Shown piece by piece: positions 1 through 6,974 of a DNA stretch of 8,855 nt (positions are counted from its first letter, which is position 1; the number at the start of each line of letters is the position of its first letter). Position numbers and translations under genes: made by a program. The stretch is taken from the NCBI GenBank assembly GCA_045537495.1, contig JAZSPN010000042.1:1-8855 (forward strand), read 5' to 3'. The notes beneath the pieces were generated by a model that was not told the DNA's origin, searched no databases, and worked only from the letters and a program-made list of their open reading frames with translations. Source of the DNA: UBA1425 sp045537495. GTDB taxonomy: Bacteria > Bacillota > Clostridia > Oscillospirales > Acutalibacteraceae.

Positions 1-279
1 GAATTTGATACCTTTAAGGGAACGTATAATTTCAAATTAAGAAGAGACGGTATTGCTGAGCATACACTTGATTTTGATGCAAGTCTTGCTGAAGGCGAGA
101 TGAATGTTTATATCGGTGTTGATGGTGAAAAAGAATTGCTCCTTATTGTCAAGGGCGGAGAATCCTACGACGAAACCATTATACTTGATGATAAATATGA
201 TAACGAAAAATCAATCTACATTATTCTCGAAACGATAGGCAAATGTGTGGATGGCGATTTTCAGTTTGAGTACAATTAA
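1..279 (+). CDS. C-terminal fragment of an unrecognised, probably secreted beta-rich protein (5' partial)
   Basis: Frame 1 is open from the first base to a TAA at 277-279, giving 92 residues; the start lies outside the window. I do not recognise the family. The visible part alternates short hydrophobic strands with charged or polar turns (for example MNVYIGVDGEKELLLIV at residues 37-53 and SIYIILETIG at 74-83), which suggests a beta-sandwich such as those at the C-terminus of Clostridia lipoproteins and secreted proteins; that is inference. There is one cysteine (residue 85) near the C-terminus and no transmembrane segment. By hand count GC is 99/279 (about 35%), clearly lower than the flavoenzyme gene further right (about 48-52% in sampled 60-base lines). 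The coding call rests on the open frame, a bidirectional terminator just downstream and plausible codon use. Function unknown. Confidence 0.7.
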   Translation, partial: EFDTFKGTYNFKLRRDGIAEHTLDFDASLAEGEMNVYIGVDGEKELLLIVKGGESYDETIILDDKYDNEKSIYIILETIGKCVDGDFQFEYN

Positions 280-297
280 TTTAAGTGAAGTGAACAA

Positions 298-313
298 ACA
301 AATTCCAATTTGT
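298..313. repeat. 16-bp perfect palindrome ACAAATT-CC-AATTTGT
   Basis: Seven-base arms at 298-304 and 307-313 are exact reverse complements around CC. The two-base centre is short for an RNA hairpin and no T-run follows, so it does not look like a terminator. It lies 19 bases after the stop of the gene at 1-279. It could be a protein-binding dyad or a weak 3'-end stem; no role can be assigned. Arms this AT-rich can occur by chance. Confidence 0.4.
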
Positions 314-381
314 CGAACTGTAGAAACCAAGTAATTAAGAACACCCACTCATTAAATGTCCTCAAAATCATTTTTAAGGGG

Positions 382-466
382 CTGTAAAAACACAGCGAGA
401 ATAAAAAAATCATCCGAGACTCGCATTTACACGAATCTCGGATTTTTTCAGGCTGTTTTTTTACAG
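382..466. terminator. Nested hairpin, bidirectional intrinsic terminator between convergent genes
   Basis: The core stem ATCCGAGA (412-419) pairs exactly with TCTCGGAT (436-443), and with one mismatch it extends inward (421-423 with 432-434) to an eight-base loop. An A-run (403-409) lies to the left and a T-run (443-448) to the right, so transcripts from either side end in stem plus U-tract. A second, outer pairing of CTGTAAAAA (382-390) with the T-run plus TACAG (456-466) encloses it. It sits between the + strand gene ending at 279 and the - strand gene ending at 485, where a shared terminator is expected. Confidence 0.85.
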
Positions 467-484
467 ACCGTTGTGCCTTTTGAT

Positions 485-1588
485 TTATTCTATTGCAAGT
501 ATTCTTCGGAATTCTTTGCCGTTTTTAAACTCCTGCGATAACTGAGGTCTTTCACGAAGTCCGTTTTTGATATCCTCGAGAAAAGAGCCTTCCCAGAATC
601 TGTATGCCTTGGATTTATCAAACACAACTCCCCTCACCGCCTCCGACGTGTGAACACTCACTTCGGGCAATTCGTCATATCTCTTCGCAAGTCTGACAGC
701 CTTTTCAAAGTATTCGAGAGCTGACTTCTCATCTCCTTCGAGGTATTTCTTAACACCGATTCTTTGAGCATGTATAACGATAAGATACCAGCTTTTCCCG
801 TAATCTCCGTCCGGCATAACCTTTTCCACAAGATTGATATATGCCTGCGCTATATTTTCATCGGCATCAAGAAAGCTTTTATATCTTCTGTTCATTATTT
901 CTCCGAAAAGCCGAAGCATTTCCGCAATTCCGTTTGCACATGCCTTTGCCCGCTTTTCGTCATCGTGAGGATACATATACATCGCTTCGTAATCCCGTGT
1001 ATTCTGCATTATCGGCATTTCGGAAAGGATTTTTTCGGCTTCGGAAATATCTACCGAGCTTCCTTCAATAAGACTCAGATCCCTCAGATAACGGCACATA
1101 AGCTTTTTTGCCCAGATTCTGATGCTGTCTGCCGTGCAATAACTCTGAATAATATCATATACTCTGTTAACCTCGGGCTTTATCGAAATTTTGTATTCAT
1201 CATTATCCTGTTCGTAAATATGTGCATGAATGAGAGAATTAAAATATTTCACCATAAGGTCATAATTGCCCGGAAATTCAACAATCGCATCCTTCAGCAT
1301 ATCCCTCGCCTGAATAATTTTTCTTTCGTTCCACAAGCGGGAATAGCTTTCGGTGTACTCTTTTATTTTCGCCTCTTTCGCAATCAGATCCGTGCCGAGA
1401 AGGCTGTCAACCGTAACTCCGAAAAAAGATGCGATTACGGGAAGCATCGTTATATCGGGATAGGTTTCTCCTCTTTCCCACTTGCTTATCGCCTGAAAGG
1501 ACATTCCGAGGAATTCGGCAAGCGACTCCTGTGTAAGCTTTTTTGATTTACGAAGCTTTTTGAGGTTTTCTCCGAAATAAACAGTCAT
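485..1588 (-). CDS. XRE-family transcriptional regulator with long helical (TPR-like) C-terminal region
   Basis: This 367-residue protein is a DNA-binding regulator acting in the cytoplasm. Residues about 7-64 form an HTH_3/Cro-CI domain: the LTQESLAEFLGMS stretch (18-30) is the first helix of the HTH, and FQAISKWERGE (31-41) is the recognition helix with the conserved S-x-W-E-R-G signature, followed by YPDITMLPVIASFFGVTVDSLLG. The remaining 300 residues are mostly helical and weakly repeated, as in TPR-type sensing domains; one TPR-like unit is seen around 282-300 (YLEGDEKSALEYFEKAVRL). Such domains in the family often bind peptides or partner proteins, but the ligand here is unknown. The ATG at 1588 has a good Shine-Dalgarno (AGGTGA at 1595-1600, six bases away). 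It has its own promoter and is separated from the flavoenzyme gene upstream by a terminator, so it is monocistronic. Its targets are unknown; the upstream dyads suggest autoregulation. Confidence 0.9.
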   Translation of the reverse strand: MTVYFGENLKKLRKSKKLTQESLAEFLGMSFQAISKWERGETYPDITMLPVIASFFGVTVDSLLGTDLIAKEAKIKEYTESYSRLWNERKIIQARDMLKDAIVEFPGNYDLMVKYFNSLIHAHIYEQDNDEYKISIKPEVNRVYDIIQSYCTADSIRIWAKKLMCRYLRDLSLIEGSSVDISEAEKILSEMPIMQNTRDYEAMYMYPHDDEKRAKACANGIAEMLRLFGEIMNRRYKSFLDADENIAQAYINLVEKVMPDGDYGKSWYLIVIHAQRIGVKKYLEGDEKSALEYFEKAVRLAKRYDELPEVSVHTSEAVRGVVFDKSKAYRFWEGSFLEDIKNGLRERPQLSQEFKNGKEFRRILAIE

Positions 1589-1639
1589 TTTACATCACCT
1601 TTCAATAAATCAAGTCAACCCGGCCGCGGTTACAGTCTG

Positions 1640-1668
1640 ATAATAACAGCTTTCGTCCAAACAGACAA
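1640..1668 (-). promoter_or_regulatory. Sigma-A promoter of the XRE regulator gene
   Basis: Read on the - strand, TTGTCT (1663-1668) is followed after exactly 17 bases by TATTAT (1640-1645). This matches the -35 at four of six positions and the -10 at five of six. The start of transcription would be near 1632, giving a leader of about 44 bases before the ATG at 1588. Confidence 0.7.
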
Positions 1669-1682
1669 TAACCGGTTTATTG
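1666..1682. promoter_or_regulatory. Candidate operator: 17-bp dyad over the -35 of the XRE promoter
   Basis: CAATAACCGGTTTATTG is an odd-length imperfect palindrome centred on G1674, with seven of eight base pairs symmetric (only C1672/T1676 fails). It overlaps three bases of the -35 box. Operators of this length and position are common for XRE repressors, so negative autoregulation is a reasonable inference but is not shown. Confidence 0.45.
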
Positions 1683-1687
1683 AAAAC

Positions 1688-1708
1688 AATTCTCTCACCA
1701 CGAGAATT
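1688..1708. repeat. Inverted repeat AATTCTC-7-GAGAATT upstream of the XRE promoter
   Basis: Arms at 1688-1694 and 1702-1708 are exact reverse complements separated by TCACCAC. It lies about 20 bases upstream of the -35 of the XRE promoter. It could be a second regulator site or a small hairpin; no U-tract suited to termination follows on the - strand. Confidence 0.4.
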
Positions 1709-1771
1709 ATTCTACCATGGCGATTATTCGGCAAAATCATCTCTCCGCAAAAGGAAAAACGGACACAAAAC

Positions 1772-1801
1772 ACCCTCGGTCAGTTTTTACCGACCGAGGG
1801 T
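1772..1801 (-). terminator. Intrinsic terminator of the flavoenzyme gene
   Basis: A perfect ten-base-pair, GC-rich stem (1772-1781 with 1792-1801, ACCCTCGGTC/GACCGAGGGT) with a ten-base loop begins 26 bases after the stop codon at 1827. On the - strand it is followed by GTTTTGTG, a short U-tract. It separates the flavoenzyme from the XRE gene. Confidence 0.85.
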
Positions 1802-1826
1802 ATCGTTTATACTGTTAAAATGTTTC

Positions 1827-3884
1827 TTACAGCTTCATTGCAACGTCCCATGCCTTCCAGATAACCGTGCGAAGGCTGCCGACTTTAAGTGCATCGCCGA
1901 CAATGTGAACATTCTTTGACTTCTCTGCAAGAGGAGCGGGCTTGTAGCCTACCGAAAGGATAACGCTGTCTGCGGGAATATCCGTCGTCTTTCCGTCCTT
2001 TGTCATAACCGTTACGCCGTTTGTGCGGATATCGGTCGTCTTTGTTTCAAGGTATACGGGAACTTTGTTTGCCGCAAAGAAGTCACGGAGATAGCTTGTG
2101 TTTGCAAGACAAATCTTGTCGGAAACGATAAGGTCATGCTGCATCTCAACAATTGTGGGATTCTTGCCCTGGAGATAGAGATCGTATGCGATTTCACAGC
2201 CCGTAAGTCCGCCGCCGACGATAACAACATTGTCACCGACCGTCTTGTTGCCGAGAAGGTAATCAACCGCTTCGATTGCAAGGTCTGCACCCTTTACGGG
2301 GATTCTGTTTGCAACCGCACCCGTTGCCACAACGATTTCATCCGCATCGAGAGAAGCAATATCCTTGATCTCGGTGTTCATATGAACTGTGATCGAATCA
2401 TACTTTGCAATTTCACGGTTATACCATGCGATAAGATCACGGTCTTTTTCTTTATAAGAAGGTGCTGCAGCAGCAATAAATACGCCGCCGAGCTTGTCGC
2501 TCTTTTCGTAGAGGTCTACCTTATGTCCGCGCTTCGCACATACCATTGCAGTTTCCATACCGCCGATACCGCCGCCGATAACAGCAATTTTCTTCTGTTT
2601 CTTGGCAGGAACTATCTTGTACTTCTTGGACTGCATGACTCTGGGATCAAGTGCGCAACGTGCGATATGGCTTGCATCGGGGATTGTCTGCTGGTTGGCA
2701 GTACCCTTATACTTTGCCATGTTGAAGCAAGCGTTGTGACAGCAGATACAGGGACGGATGTCCTCAAGACGCTCTTCGATGAGCTTCGTAATCCACTGAT
2801 CGTCTGCAAGGAACTGACGCGCTACACCCATAGCGTCGATTCTGCCCTCCGCGATTGCTTCTGCACCGACATCGGGCTCCATACGTCCTGCACAGACGAC
2901 GGGAATATCAACAAACTTCTTGATGTGTGCTACATCTTCGAGGTTACAGTTCTGAGGCATATACATCGGAGGATGTGCCCAGTACCATGAATCGTATGTA
3001 CCGTTGTCCGCGTTAAGCATATCATAGCCTGCATCCTGGAGATACTTTGCCGCCTTTTCGCTTTCTTCCATCGTTCTGCCGAGTTCGGTATACTCTTCAC
3101 CGGGAACTGCGCCTACTCCGAAATCCTTAACCTTTGACTGTACCGAATAACGAAGTGATACGGGGAAGTCCTTGCCGCACTTTTCCTTGATTGCCTTTAC
3201 GATATCCGTTGCGAAACGGTAACGGTTCTCGAAAGATCCGCCGTATTTGTCCGTACGCTTGTTTGTATAGGGAAGTGTAAACTGATCGAGAAGGTATCCT
3301 TCGTGAACGGCATGGACTTCGATTCCGTCAACTCCCGCCTTCTGGCAGAGGTATGCCGTCTTCGCAAAAGCATCGACGATCTCTTCGATCTGCTTCACCG
3401 TCATTTCGGGACAGGTAATCTTGTCGGACCAGCGTGAAGGAAGCTCACTGGGACTTGCAAGCTCGTGTGCCGTATCGATAATGGGTTTACAAACAGCTCG
3501 GAGAACGGGGTTATTATGAACCATTACAAGCGGAGTGGGAATTGCCCAGGAACGTCCCATACCCGCCGTTATCTGTACGAAAAGCTTTGCGCCGTACTTA
3601 TGGATTTCATCCATAAACTCTTTGAGCTCATCAAACTTTTTCTCGCCCTGATAGAGCCATTTTCCGAAAAATGTATCTCTGATGGGAGCGATGCCGGGAA
3701 TAATAAGACCTACATTGTTCTTCGCCTTTTCGATGAAGAATGCGGCAGCTTCCTTGTCGAAATGGTTAGGCTCCATCCAACCGAACAGAGATGTTCCGCC
3801 CATGGGGCACATAACTATTCTGTTCTTGATTTCGACATTACCTATTTTCCACGGGGTAAATAATGCTTCGTACTTCTTATCCAC
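1827..3884 (-). CDS. Enoate reductase / 2,4-dienoyl-CoA reductase-type flavoenzyme (OYE domain + Fe-S + FAD/NAD(P)H domain)
   Basis: This 685-residue cytoplasmic enzyme should use NAD(P)H to reduce the C=C bond of an unsaturated acid, acyl-CoA or ketone (2-enoate reductase, FadH, BaiCD family). Residues about 5-370 are an Old Yellow Enzyme TIM barrel (FMN): LFTPWKIGNVEIKNRIVM (9-25), then HAVHEGYLLDQF (191-202) with H191/H194 and Y197, the expected proton-donor tyrosine, and TDKYGGS...ENRYRF (211-224). Cysteines 379, 382, 386 and 410 should hold a [4Fe-4S] cluster; the last gap of 23 residues is long and C381 is extra. FAD follows at IGGGIGG (436-442) and VGD (662-664), and the NAD(P)H Rossmann fold at VGGGLTG (556-562). 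The start is GTG at 3884 with a weak Shine-Dalgarno; no better in-frame start fits the conserved N-terminus. It has its own promoter and terminator. Substrate unknown: cinnamate-like acids, steroids or enoates are all possible. Confidence 0.92.
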   Translation of the reverse strand: MDKKYEALFTPWKIGNVEIKNRIVMCPMGGTSLFGWMEPNHFDKEAAAFFIEKAKNNVGLIIPGIAPIRDTFFGKWLYQGEKKFDELKEFMDEIHKYGAKLFVQITAGMGRSWAIPTPLVMVHNNPVLRAVCKPIIDTAHELASPSELPSRWSDKITCPEMTVKQIEEIVDAFAKTAYLCQKAGVDGIEVHAVHEGYLLDQFTLPYTNKRTDKYGGSFENRYRFATDIVKAIKEKCGKDFPVSLRYSVQSKVKDFGVGAVPGEEYTELGRTMEESEKAAKYLQDAGYDMLNADNGTYDSWYWAHPPMYMPQNCNLEDVAHIKKFVDIPVVCAGRMEPDVGAEAIAEGRIDAMGVARQFLADDQWITKLIEERLEDIRPCICCHNACFNMAKYKGTANQQTIPDASHIARCALDPRVMQSKKYKIVPAKKQKKIAVIGGGIGGMETAMVCAKRGHKVDLYEKSDKLGGVFIAAAAPSYKEKDRDLIAWYNREIAKYDSITVHMNTEIKDIASLDADEIVVATGAVANRIPVKGADLAIEAVDYLLGNKTVGDNVVIVGGGLTGCEIAYDLYLQGKNPTIVEMQHDLIVSDKICLANTSYLRDFFAANKVPVYLETKTTDIRTNGVTVMTKDGKTTDIPADSVILSVGYKPAPLAEKSKNVHIVGDALKVGSLRTVIWKAWDVAMKL

Positions 3885-3920
3885 AAAACCACTTCTTTCT
3901 CTGATAAAATGTTTAAATAT

Positions 3921-3949
3921 ATAATAAATAAATTACGTCGCAATGTCAA
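3921..3949 (-). promoter_or_regulatory. Strong sigma-A promoter of the flavoenzyme gene
   Basis: On the - strand a perfect TTGACA (3944-3949) and TATTAT (3921-3926) are separated by exactly 17 bases. Transcription should start near 3914, leaving a leader of about 30 bases before the GTG at 3884. The -35 lies only five bases past the trmO stop codon, so the gene can be expressed independently of trmO. No terminator fits between the two. Confidence 0.85.
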
Positions 3950-3953
3950 GCCG

Positions 3954-4628
3954 TTATTGCAAAACACTCACTTCACAGACTGTCAGCACCCCGCCGTTTA
4001 CCGAAAAACGGATGTCGAATCCTGCGAATTCGATGCCGAAAACTCTGCCGTCTTCGTTTATGTAGCCCGGCCTCGGGTCCTGAGAAAGAATTCCCGTCAG
4101 TGCATCTCTTTTGTCCTTCGGTATCATTGTAAGAAGATTTTCCGGTATCTCGACCGAAAGAACGCCTTCTTTTTCACAGAGAGCAAAACCGTTACTCGCC
4201 TCGGGATGGGAATCGACATACGGAAGGTAGGGCTTTATATCGTATATCGGCGTATCATCAAGAAGATCCGCTCCCGCAACGTGAAGAACGTGCCCGTATT
4301 TTTCGGTTTTTTCTATCCCGACAAGCTCAACGCACGAAAGCCCTACGGGATTCGGTCTGTACGGTGAACGCGTCGCAAAAACACCGACTCTTTTGTTTCC
4401 TCCGAGTTTCGGCGGTCGCACCGTGGGTGACCACTCTTCTCTTTCACTTTGTGAAAAGTTCCACAAAAGCCAGATATGAGAAAAGCTTTCGAGTCCTCTG
4501 AGTGCCTCGGGATTCCTGTATTCTTCTTCAAAAATAACCGTTGCCCGAAGCGATTTTACCAGTCCGCTCTGCCTCGGGATTCCGAATTTCGACGAAAAAT
4601 CCGTATGTATTCTTGCAATAATTTTCAT
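3954..4628 (-). CDS. trmO: tRNA (N6-threonylcarbamoyladenosine-37-N6)-methyltransferase TrmO
   Basis: The 224-residue protein belongs to the TrmO/YaeB/TsaA beta-barrel SAM-methyltransferase family, which converts t6A37 to m6t6A37 in threonine tRNAs and helps decoding. Recognisable blocks in order are FGIPRQSGL (15-23), RGLESFSHIWLLWNF (44-58), RPPKLGGNKRVGVFATRSPY (71-90) running into RPNPVGLS (91-98), the SAM/tRNA-site signature of the family, then DLLDDTPIYDIKPYLPYVDS (121-140) and a C-terminal QDPRPGY (183-189) with FGIEFAGFDIRF (197-208). Length is close to the family norm. The ATG at 4628 has AAAGGA at 4636-4641, seven bases away. The next gene upstream ends 53 bases away at a hairpin, so trmO depends on read-through or an unseen promoter. 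Function is assigned by family; the tRNA specificity in this organism is assumed. Confidence 0.93.
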   Translation of the reverse strand: MKIIARIHTDFSSKFGIPRQSGLVKSLRATVIFEEEYRNPEALRGLESFSHIWLLWNFSQSEREEWSPTVRPPKLGGNKRVGVFATRSPYRPNPVGLSCVELVGIEKTEKYGHVLHVAGADLLDDTPIYDIKPYLPYVDSHPEASNGFALCEKEGVLSVEIPENLLTMIPKDKRDALTGILSQDPRPGYINEDGRVFGIEFAGFDIRFSVNGGVLTVCEVSVLQ

Positions 4629-4641
4629 AGTCTTTTCCTTT

Positions 4642-4674
4642 AAAACAGCCGTAACGGAGCTTTTCCGTTACAGC
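4642..4674 (-). terminator. Hairpin (terminator or attenuator) between the phosphoesterase gene and trmO
   Basis: The stem 4648-4658 pairs with 4664-4674 over 11 base pairs (one T-G wobble when read on the - strand) with a five-base loop. On the - strand it is followed by TGTTTT. It begins eight bases after the phosphoesterase stop codon, and its U-tract touches the trmO ribosome binding site (4636-4641). It may end most transcripts of the glycan operon and let a fraction into trmO, or act as a leader stem for trmO. Confidence 0.65.
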
Positions 4675-4681
4675 CGTACTT

Positions 4682-5914
4682 TTAAAGAGTTCTGAACGAT
4701 CCTTTAAGCGCTTTCTTTGAACGGTTCTTGAAGAAGCCGTTTGCATAAATCTCAACGGTATACTCCGTGTCCGCATCAAGCTCGTCAACCACCTGTTCAA
4801 TTTCCGAAGGCATATCGTAAAAATAATAGCGTGACCATACGGACAGCTGTTTTGCAATCGTTCCGTCATTCTTCCTGATAATAATTTCATATCCGTTTAC
4901 ATAGTCGCTGTCCTTGTCGGGCTCCGCCTGAGTAAATGTAAGCTTTACACCGTTTTCCGTAATATCCTTTGCACAGAATACGGCACCGTCGGAAAATTCG
5001 GGAGTTTCAAGCGTCTTGTATCTCGCATCGGTATAAATGAAGCTTTCGGGATTGGACGGCTCGTCGATTTTCCATGTCTGTCCGAAGAAATTCTCCGTCA
5101 GAACATCGTAAGGATAAACTCTTACCCTGTTGTCGGCATCGGCTTCCACTATGAGCATCTGAGCCGCTTTTTCTTTATCGGGCGGAAGTGTGCCGTAAAT
5201 CTTGTCGAACTCATCAAGCTCAAAGTAGCTGAGTGTTCCCGTTCCGAGAGATGTGAAATACTTCTGATGAATCGATCTCGGATCGTTAATCGGAGCATGA
5301 GAATGTCCCGAGAAATTGATGATCTGAGGATAGTTCATGAGAATCGCCGTAAGCTCATCCTCGCCCCAGTTGATGCTTCCGTAAACCGTATCGGAAATAT
5401 GCGGATGCTGGAAGAAGAAAATCGGCTTTTTCGGATCGTCGGCAGCAGCTTTTTTGAGCTCTTCACGCGCAAATTCCTGCTGATGCTCCTTGAAACGGCA
5501 GCCCTGAGTCGTTGTGACTCCGATGAAATGGAATCCGTTGATAACCTCGTGAGTGTCATAGGGAAGATTGAAAATTCTCGTGAAACGCTCTTTCGCGGCA
5601 TCTTCACCGCCGTTCTTCTGGCTGTACTCATGGCTTGCCATGGTAAGCCTTACTACCGTTTCATCGCGATTTACAAAGTTGTCGATCGTTTCCTTGATTG
5701 CAAGCATCTGGATGTCGGAGCCGTTGTCGGCGAAGTCACCGTCGATGTAAAGCGCGTCAAGCCTTTTGTAAGTTTCGCTTGACCTTGAAATCTCGTAAGC
5801 CTTTCTGATTGCCGTTTCGAAGCGTTCACGCTCAACGGTGCGTTCATCCTTGTAATGAATGTCGCTGACTACCATGAATCTGAGTACGGGCCTGAAGTTT
5901 TTGTCGAGTGCCAT
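4682..5914 (-). CDS. Calcineurin-like metallophosphoesterase with C-terminal Fn3-like domain
   Basis: This 410-residue protein is a predicted two-metal phosphoesterase; it has no signal peptide or membrane segment, so it should be cytoplasmic. Metal-site motifs are visible: SDIH (17-20, D18 and H20), DGDFADNG (58-65, D60), ASHE (93-96), HPH (170-172) and GHSH (203-206). In most relatives the third motif is GNH(D/E), with the asparagine as metal ligand; here glycine and asparagine are replaced by alanine and serine (A93, S94), which is odd. Residues about 290-410 look like a fibronectin type III domain (VKLTF, YEIIIRK, LDADTEYTVEIYA, GSFRT). The ATG at 5914 has AAAGGA at 5924-5929 and starts 16 bases after the pyruvyl transferase stop, so it is the third gene of that operon. 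The substrate is unknown; a glycan or nucleotide phosphoester is a guess from context. Confidence 0.87.
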   Translation of the reverse strand: MALDKNFRPVLRFMVVSDIHYKDERTVERERFETAIRKAYEISRSSETYKRLDALYIDGDFADNGSDIQMLAIKETIDNFVNRDETVVRLTMASHEYSQKNGGEDAAKERFTRIFNLPYDTHEVINGFHFIGVTTTQGCRFKEHQQEFAREELKKAAADDPKKPIFFFQHPHISDTVYGSINWGEDELTAILMNYPQIINFSGHSHAPINDPRSIHQKYFTSLGTGTLSYFELDEFDKIYGTLPPDKEKAAQMLIVEADADNRVRVYPYDVLTENFFGQTWKIDEPSNPESFIYTDARYKTLETPEFSDGAVFCAKDITENGVKLTFTQAEPDKDSDYVNGYEIIIRKNDGTIAKQLSVWSRYYFYDMPSEIEQVVDELDADTEYTVEIYANGFFKNRSKKALKGSFRTL

Positions 5915-5930
5915 TTTGTCACGTCCTTTA

Positions 5931-6974
5931 TTAAATCTTATTTCTTGATGTGTCTACCGTAAACCTGCTGAGAACAACCTCTCTGAGGAAATCAGCAGTC
6001 TTCGGAAATGTTCCCTGCATGAAATGATATGCTTTTGCATAAAACGGTTTACTTATGTTGCCTCTTTCTCTGTCGAGATAAAACTCATGAAGCCGGTCTG
6101 CAAGAAGCTCAAAATCGGAACTTTTAAGAACAGCCGCCTTTGCCGTTTCACGGATAAGCTCTTTCTCTTTTTCTATATCGGGAGCCTTGACATTCCAGTC
6201 AATCGAAGAAAATCTGTCGGGAGTGTACAGCGGCAGATATTTCTCGATCCAGGAATAACGCTCATCGAAATATTTTCTGACAAGAATAACGGGAATTCCC
6301 ATTGCCGTACAAGGTGATGCTACATGTAATCTTGAAGTTATTACAAGAGAAGCCTCATCCTTATAGCGAGAAAGAGTTTCCTTCGCTTTCTTCATTAAAG
6401 CTTCGTGCGTTTCTCCGTCGGAAAGCGAATTTTCAAGTCGGAAAGACTGCGAAACGTACTCCGTTTTTCCGCGAAGCTCATCGGGGATAAACGGCAATAT
6501 TTCATCGGGTGCATCAACCAGAAAAACCTTTCCGTTTTCGGGCTCTTTTTCACGTTTGTCGAGAGTCACGGTGATACATCCCGATATAAAAGCTTTTTTG
6601 CCGAGCTTTTTCACGAGATTGAATGTTGCCTCATCCCGGCAACCTATCACCGTATCCGACGGAAGCTTCTTTATAAATTTTCTGTCCTTCACCGACAGAC
6701 AGTGAAAACCGAAAAAGCACGGATCGATATCCTTTGAAACGGGAAAAACGGGTGCACCTTTAAGATGCAGAAAGCACCCTTGCAGCATGAGTCGTGTCTT
6801 TTCTCCCCGATAGGAAGAAATATCCGTTCTGTAAATATATTTTATATCGTCGTCATCGATAAAAGAATCGTAAAGATTTCTGACGGCAAAGCTCTGATAC
6901 CAGTCGCCGAGATTTCCGTACTGATTCCTGCCCTGTGCGGGATTTCTCCCGAAGGATAATATTCCGTATTTCAT
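5931..6974 (-). CDS. Polysaccharide pyruvyl transferase family protein
   Basis: The 347-residue cytoplasmic enzyme belongs to the polysaccharide pyruvyl transferase family (PF04230, CsaB/WcaK-like), whose members move pyruvate from phosphoenolpyruvate onto sugars of exported glycans as a ketal. Typical segments are YGNLGDWYQSFAVRNLY (19-35), GCRDEATFNLVKKLGKKAF (111-129) followed by the SGCITVTL block (131-138), and VITSRLHVASPCTAMGIPVI (211-230), which contains the S-R-L-H signature at 214-217. Its ATG lies inside the four-base ATGA overlap with the flippase stop (6971-6974), with an AAAGGAG Shine-Dalgarno just upstream, so translation is probably coupled. The neighbouring flippase and the phosphoesterase in the same operon fit a role in a surface polymer. 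No sugar acceptor can be named. The family also includes members of uncertain activity, so the exact reaction is inferred. Confidence 0.88.
   Translation of the reverse strand: MKYGILSFGRNPAQGRNQYGNLGDWYQSFAVRNLYDSFIDDDDIKYIYRTDISSYRGEKTRLMLQGCFLHLKGAPVFPVSKDIDPCFFGFHCLSVKDRKFIKKLPSDTVIGCRDEATFNLVKKLGKKAFISGCITVTLDKREKEPENGKVFLVDAPDEILPFIPDELRGKTEYVSQSFRLENSLSDGETHEALMKKAKETLSRYKDEASLVITSRLHVASPCTAMGIPVILVRKYFDERYSWIEKYLPLYTPDRFSSIDWNVKAPDIEKEKELIRETAKAAVLKSSDFELLADRLHEFYLDRERGNISKPFYAKAYHFMQGTFPKTADFLREVVLSRFTVDTSRNKI

Noticed and set aside
298..313. Palindrome as a separate terminator for the left gene
   Set aside because: The centre is only two bases, the arms are AT-rich and no T-run follows; the hairpin at 382-466 is a far better terminator.
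764..1546. Long open frame on the + strand (260 codons)
   Set aside because: It is antisense to the XRE gene, lacks a ribosome binding site, and its product is a composition-skewed string without domain pattern.
1613..1618. TTGACT on the - strand just before the XRE gene as a -35 box
   Set aside because: With 17-base spacing the -10 would fall at 1590-1595, on the ribosome binding site, leaving no leader; the promoter at 1640-1668 is better placed.
1589..1826. Riboswitch or small RNA in the largest gap between genes
   Set aside because: The gap is accounted for by a promoter, two short dyads and a terminator; no conserved riboswitch core could be recognised.
2136..2990. Long open frame on the + strand (284 codons)
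   Set aside because: It is antisense to the clearly conserved flavoenzyme; the product is rich in Cys and shows no family motif.
5267..5782. Open frame on the + strand opposite the phosphoesterase
   Set aside because: No Shine-Dalgarno, no recognisable motif, and the opposite strand carries a full set of metal-site motifs.
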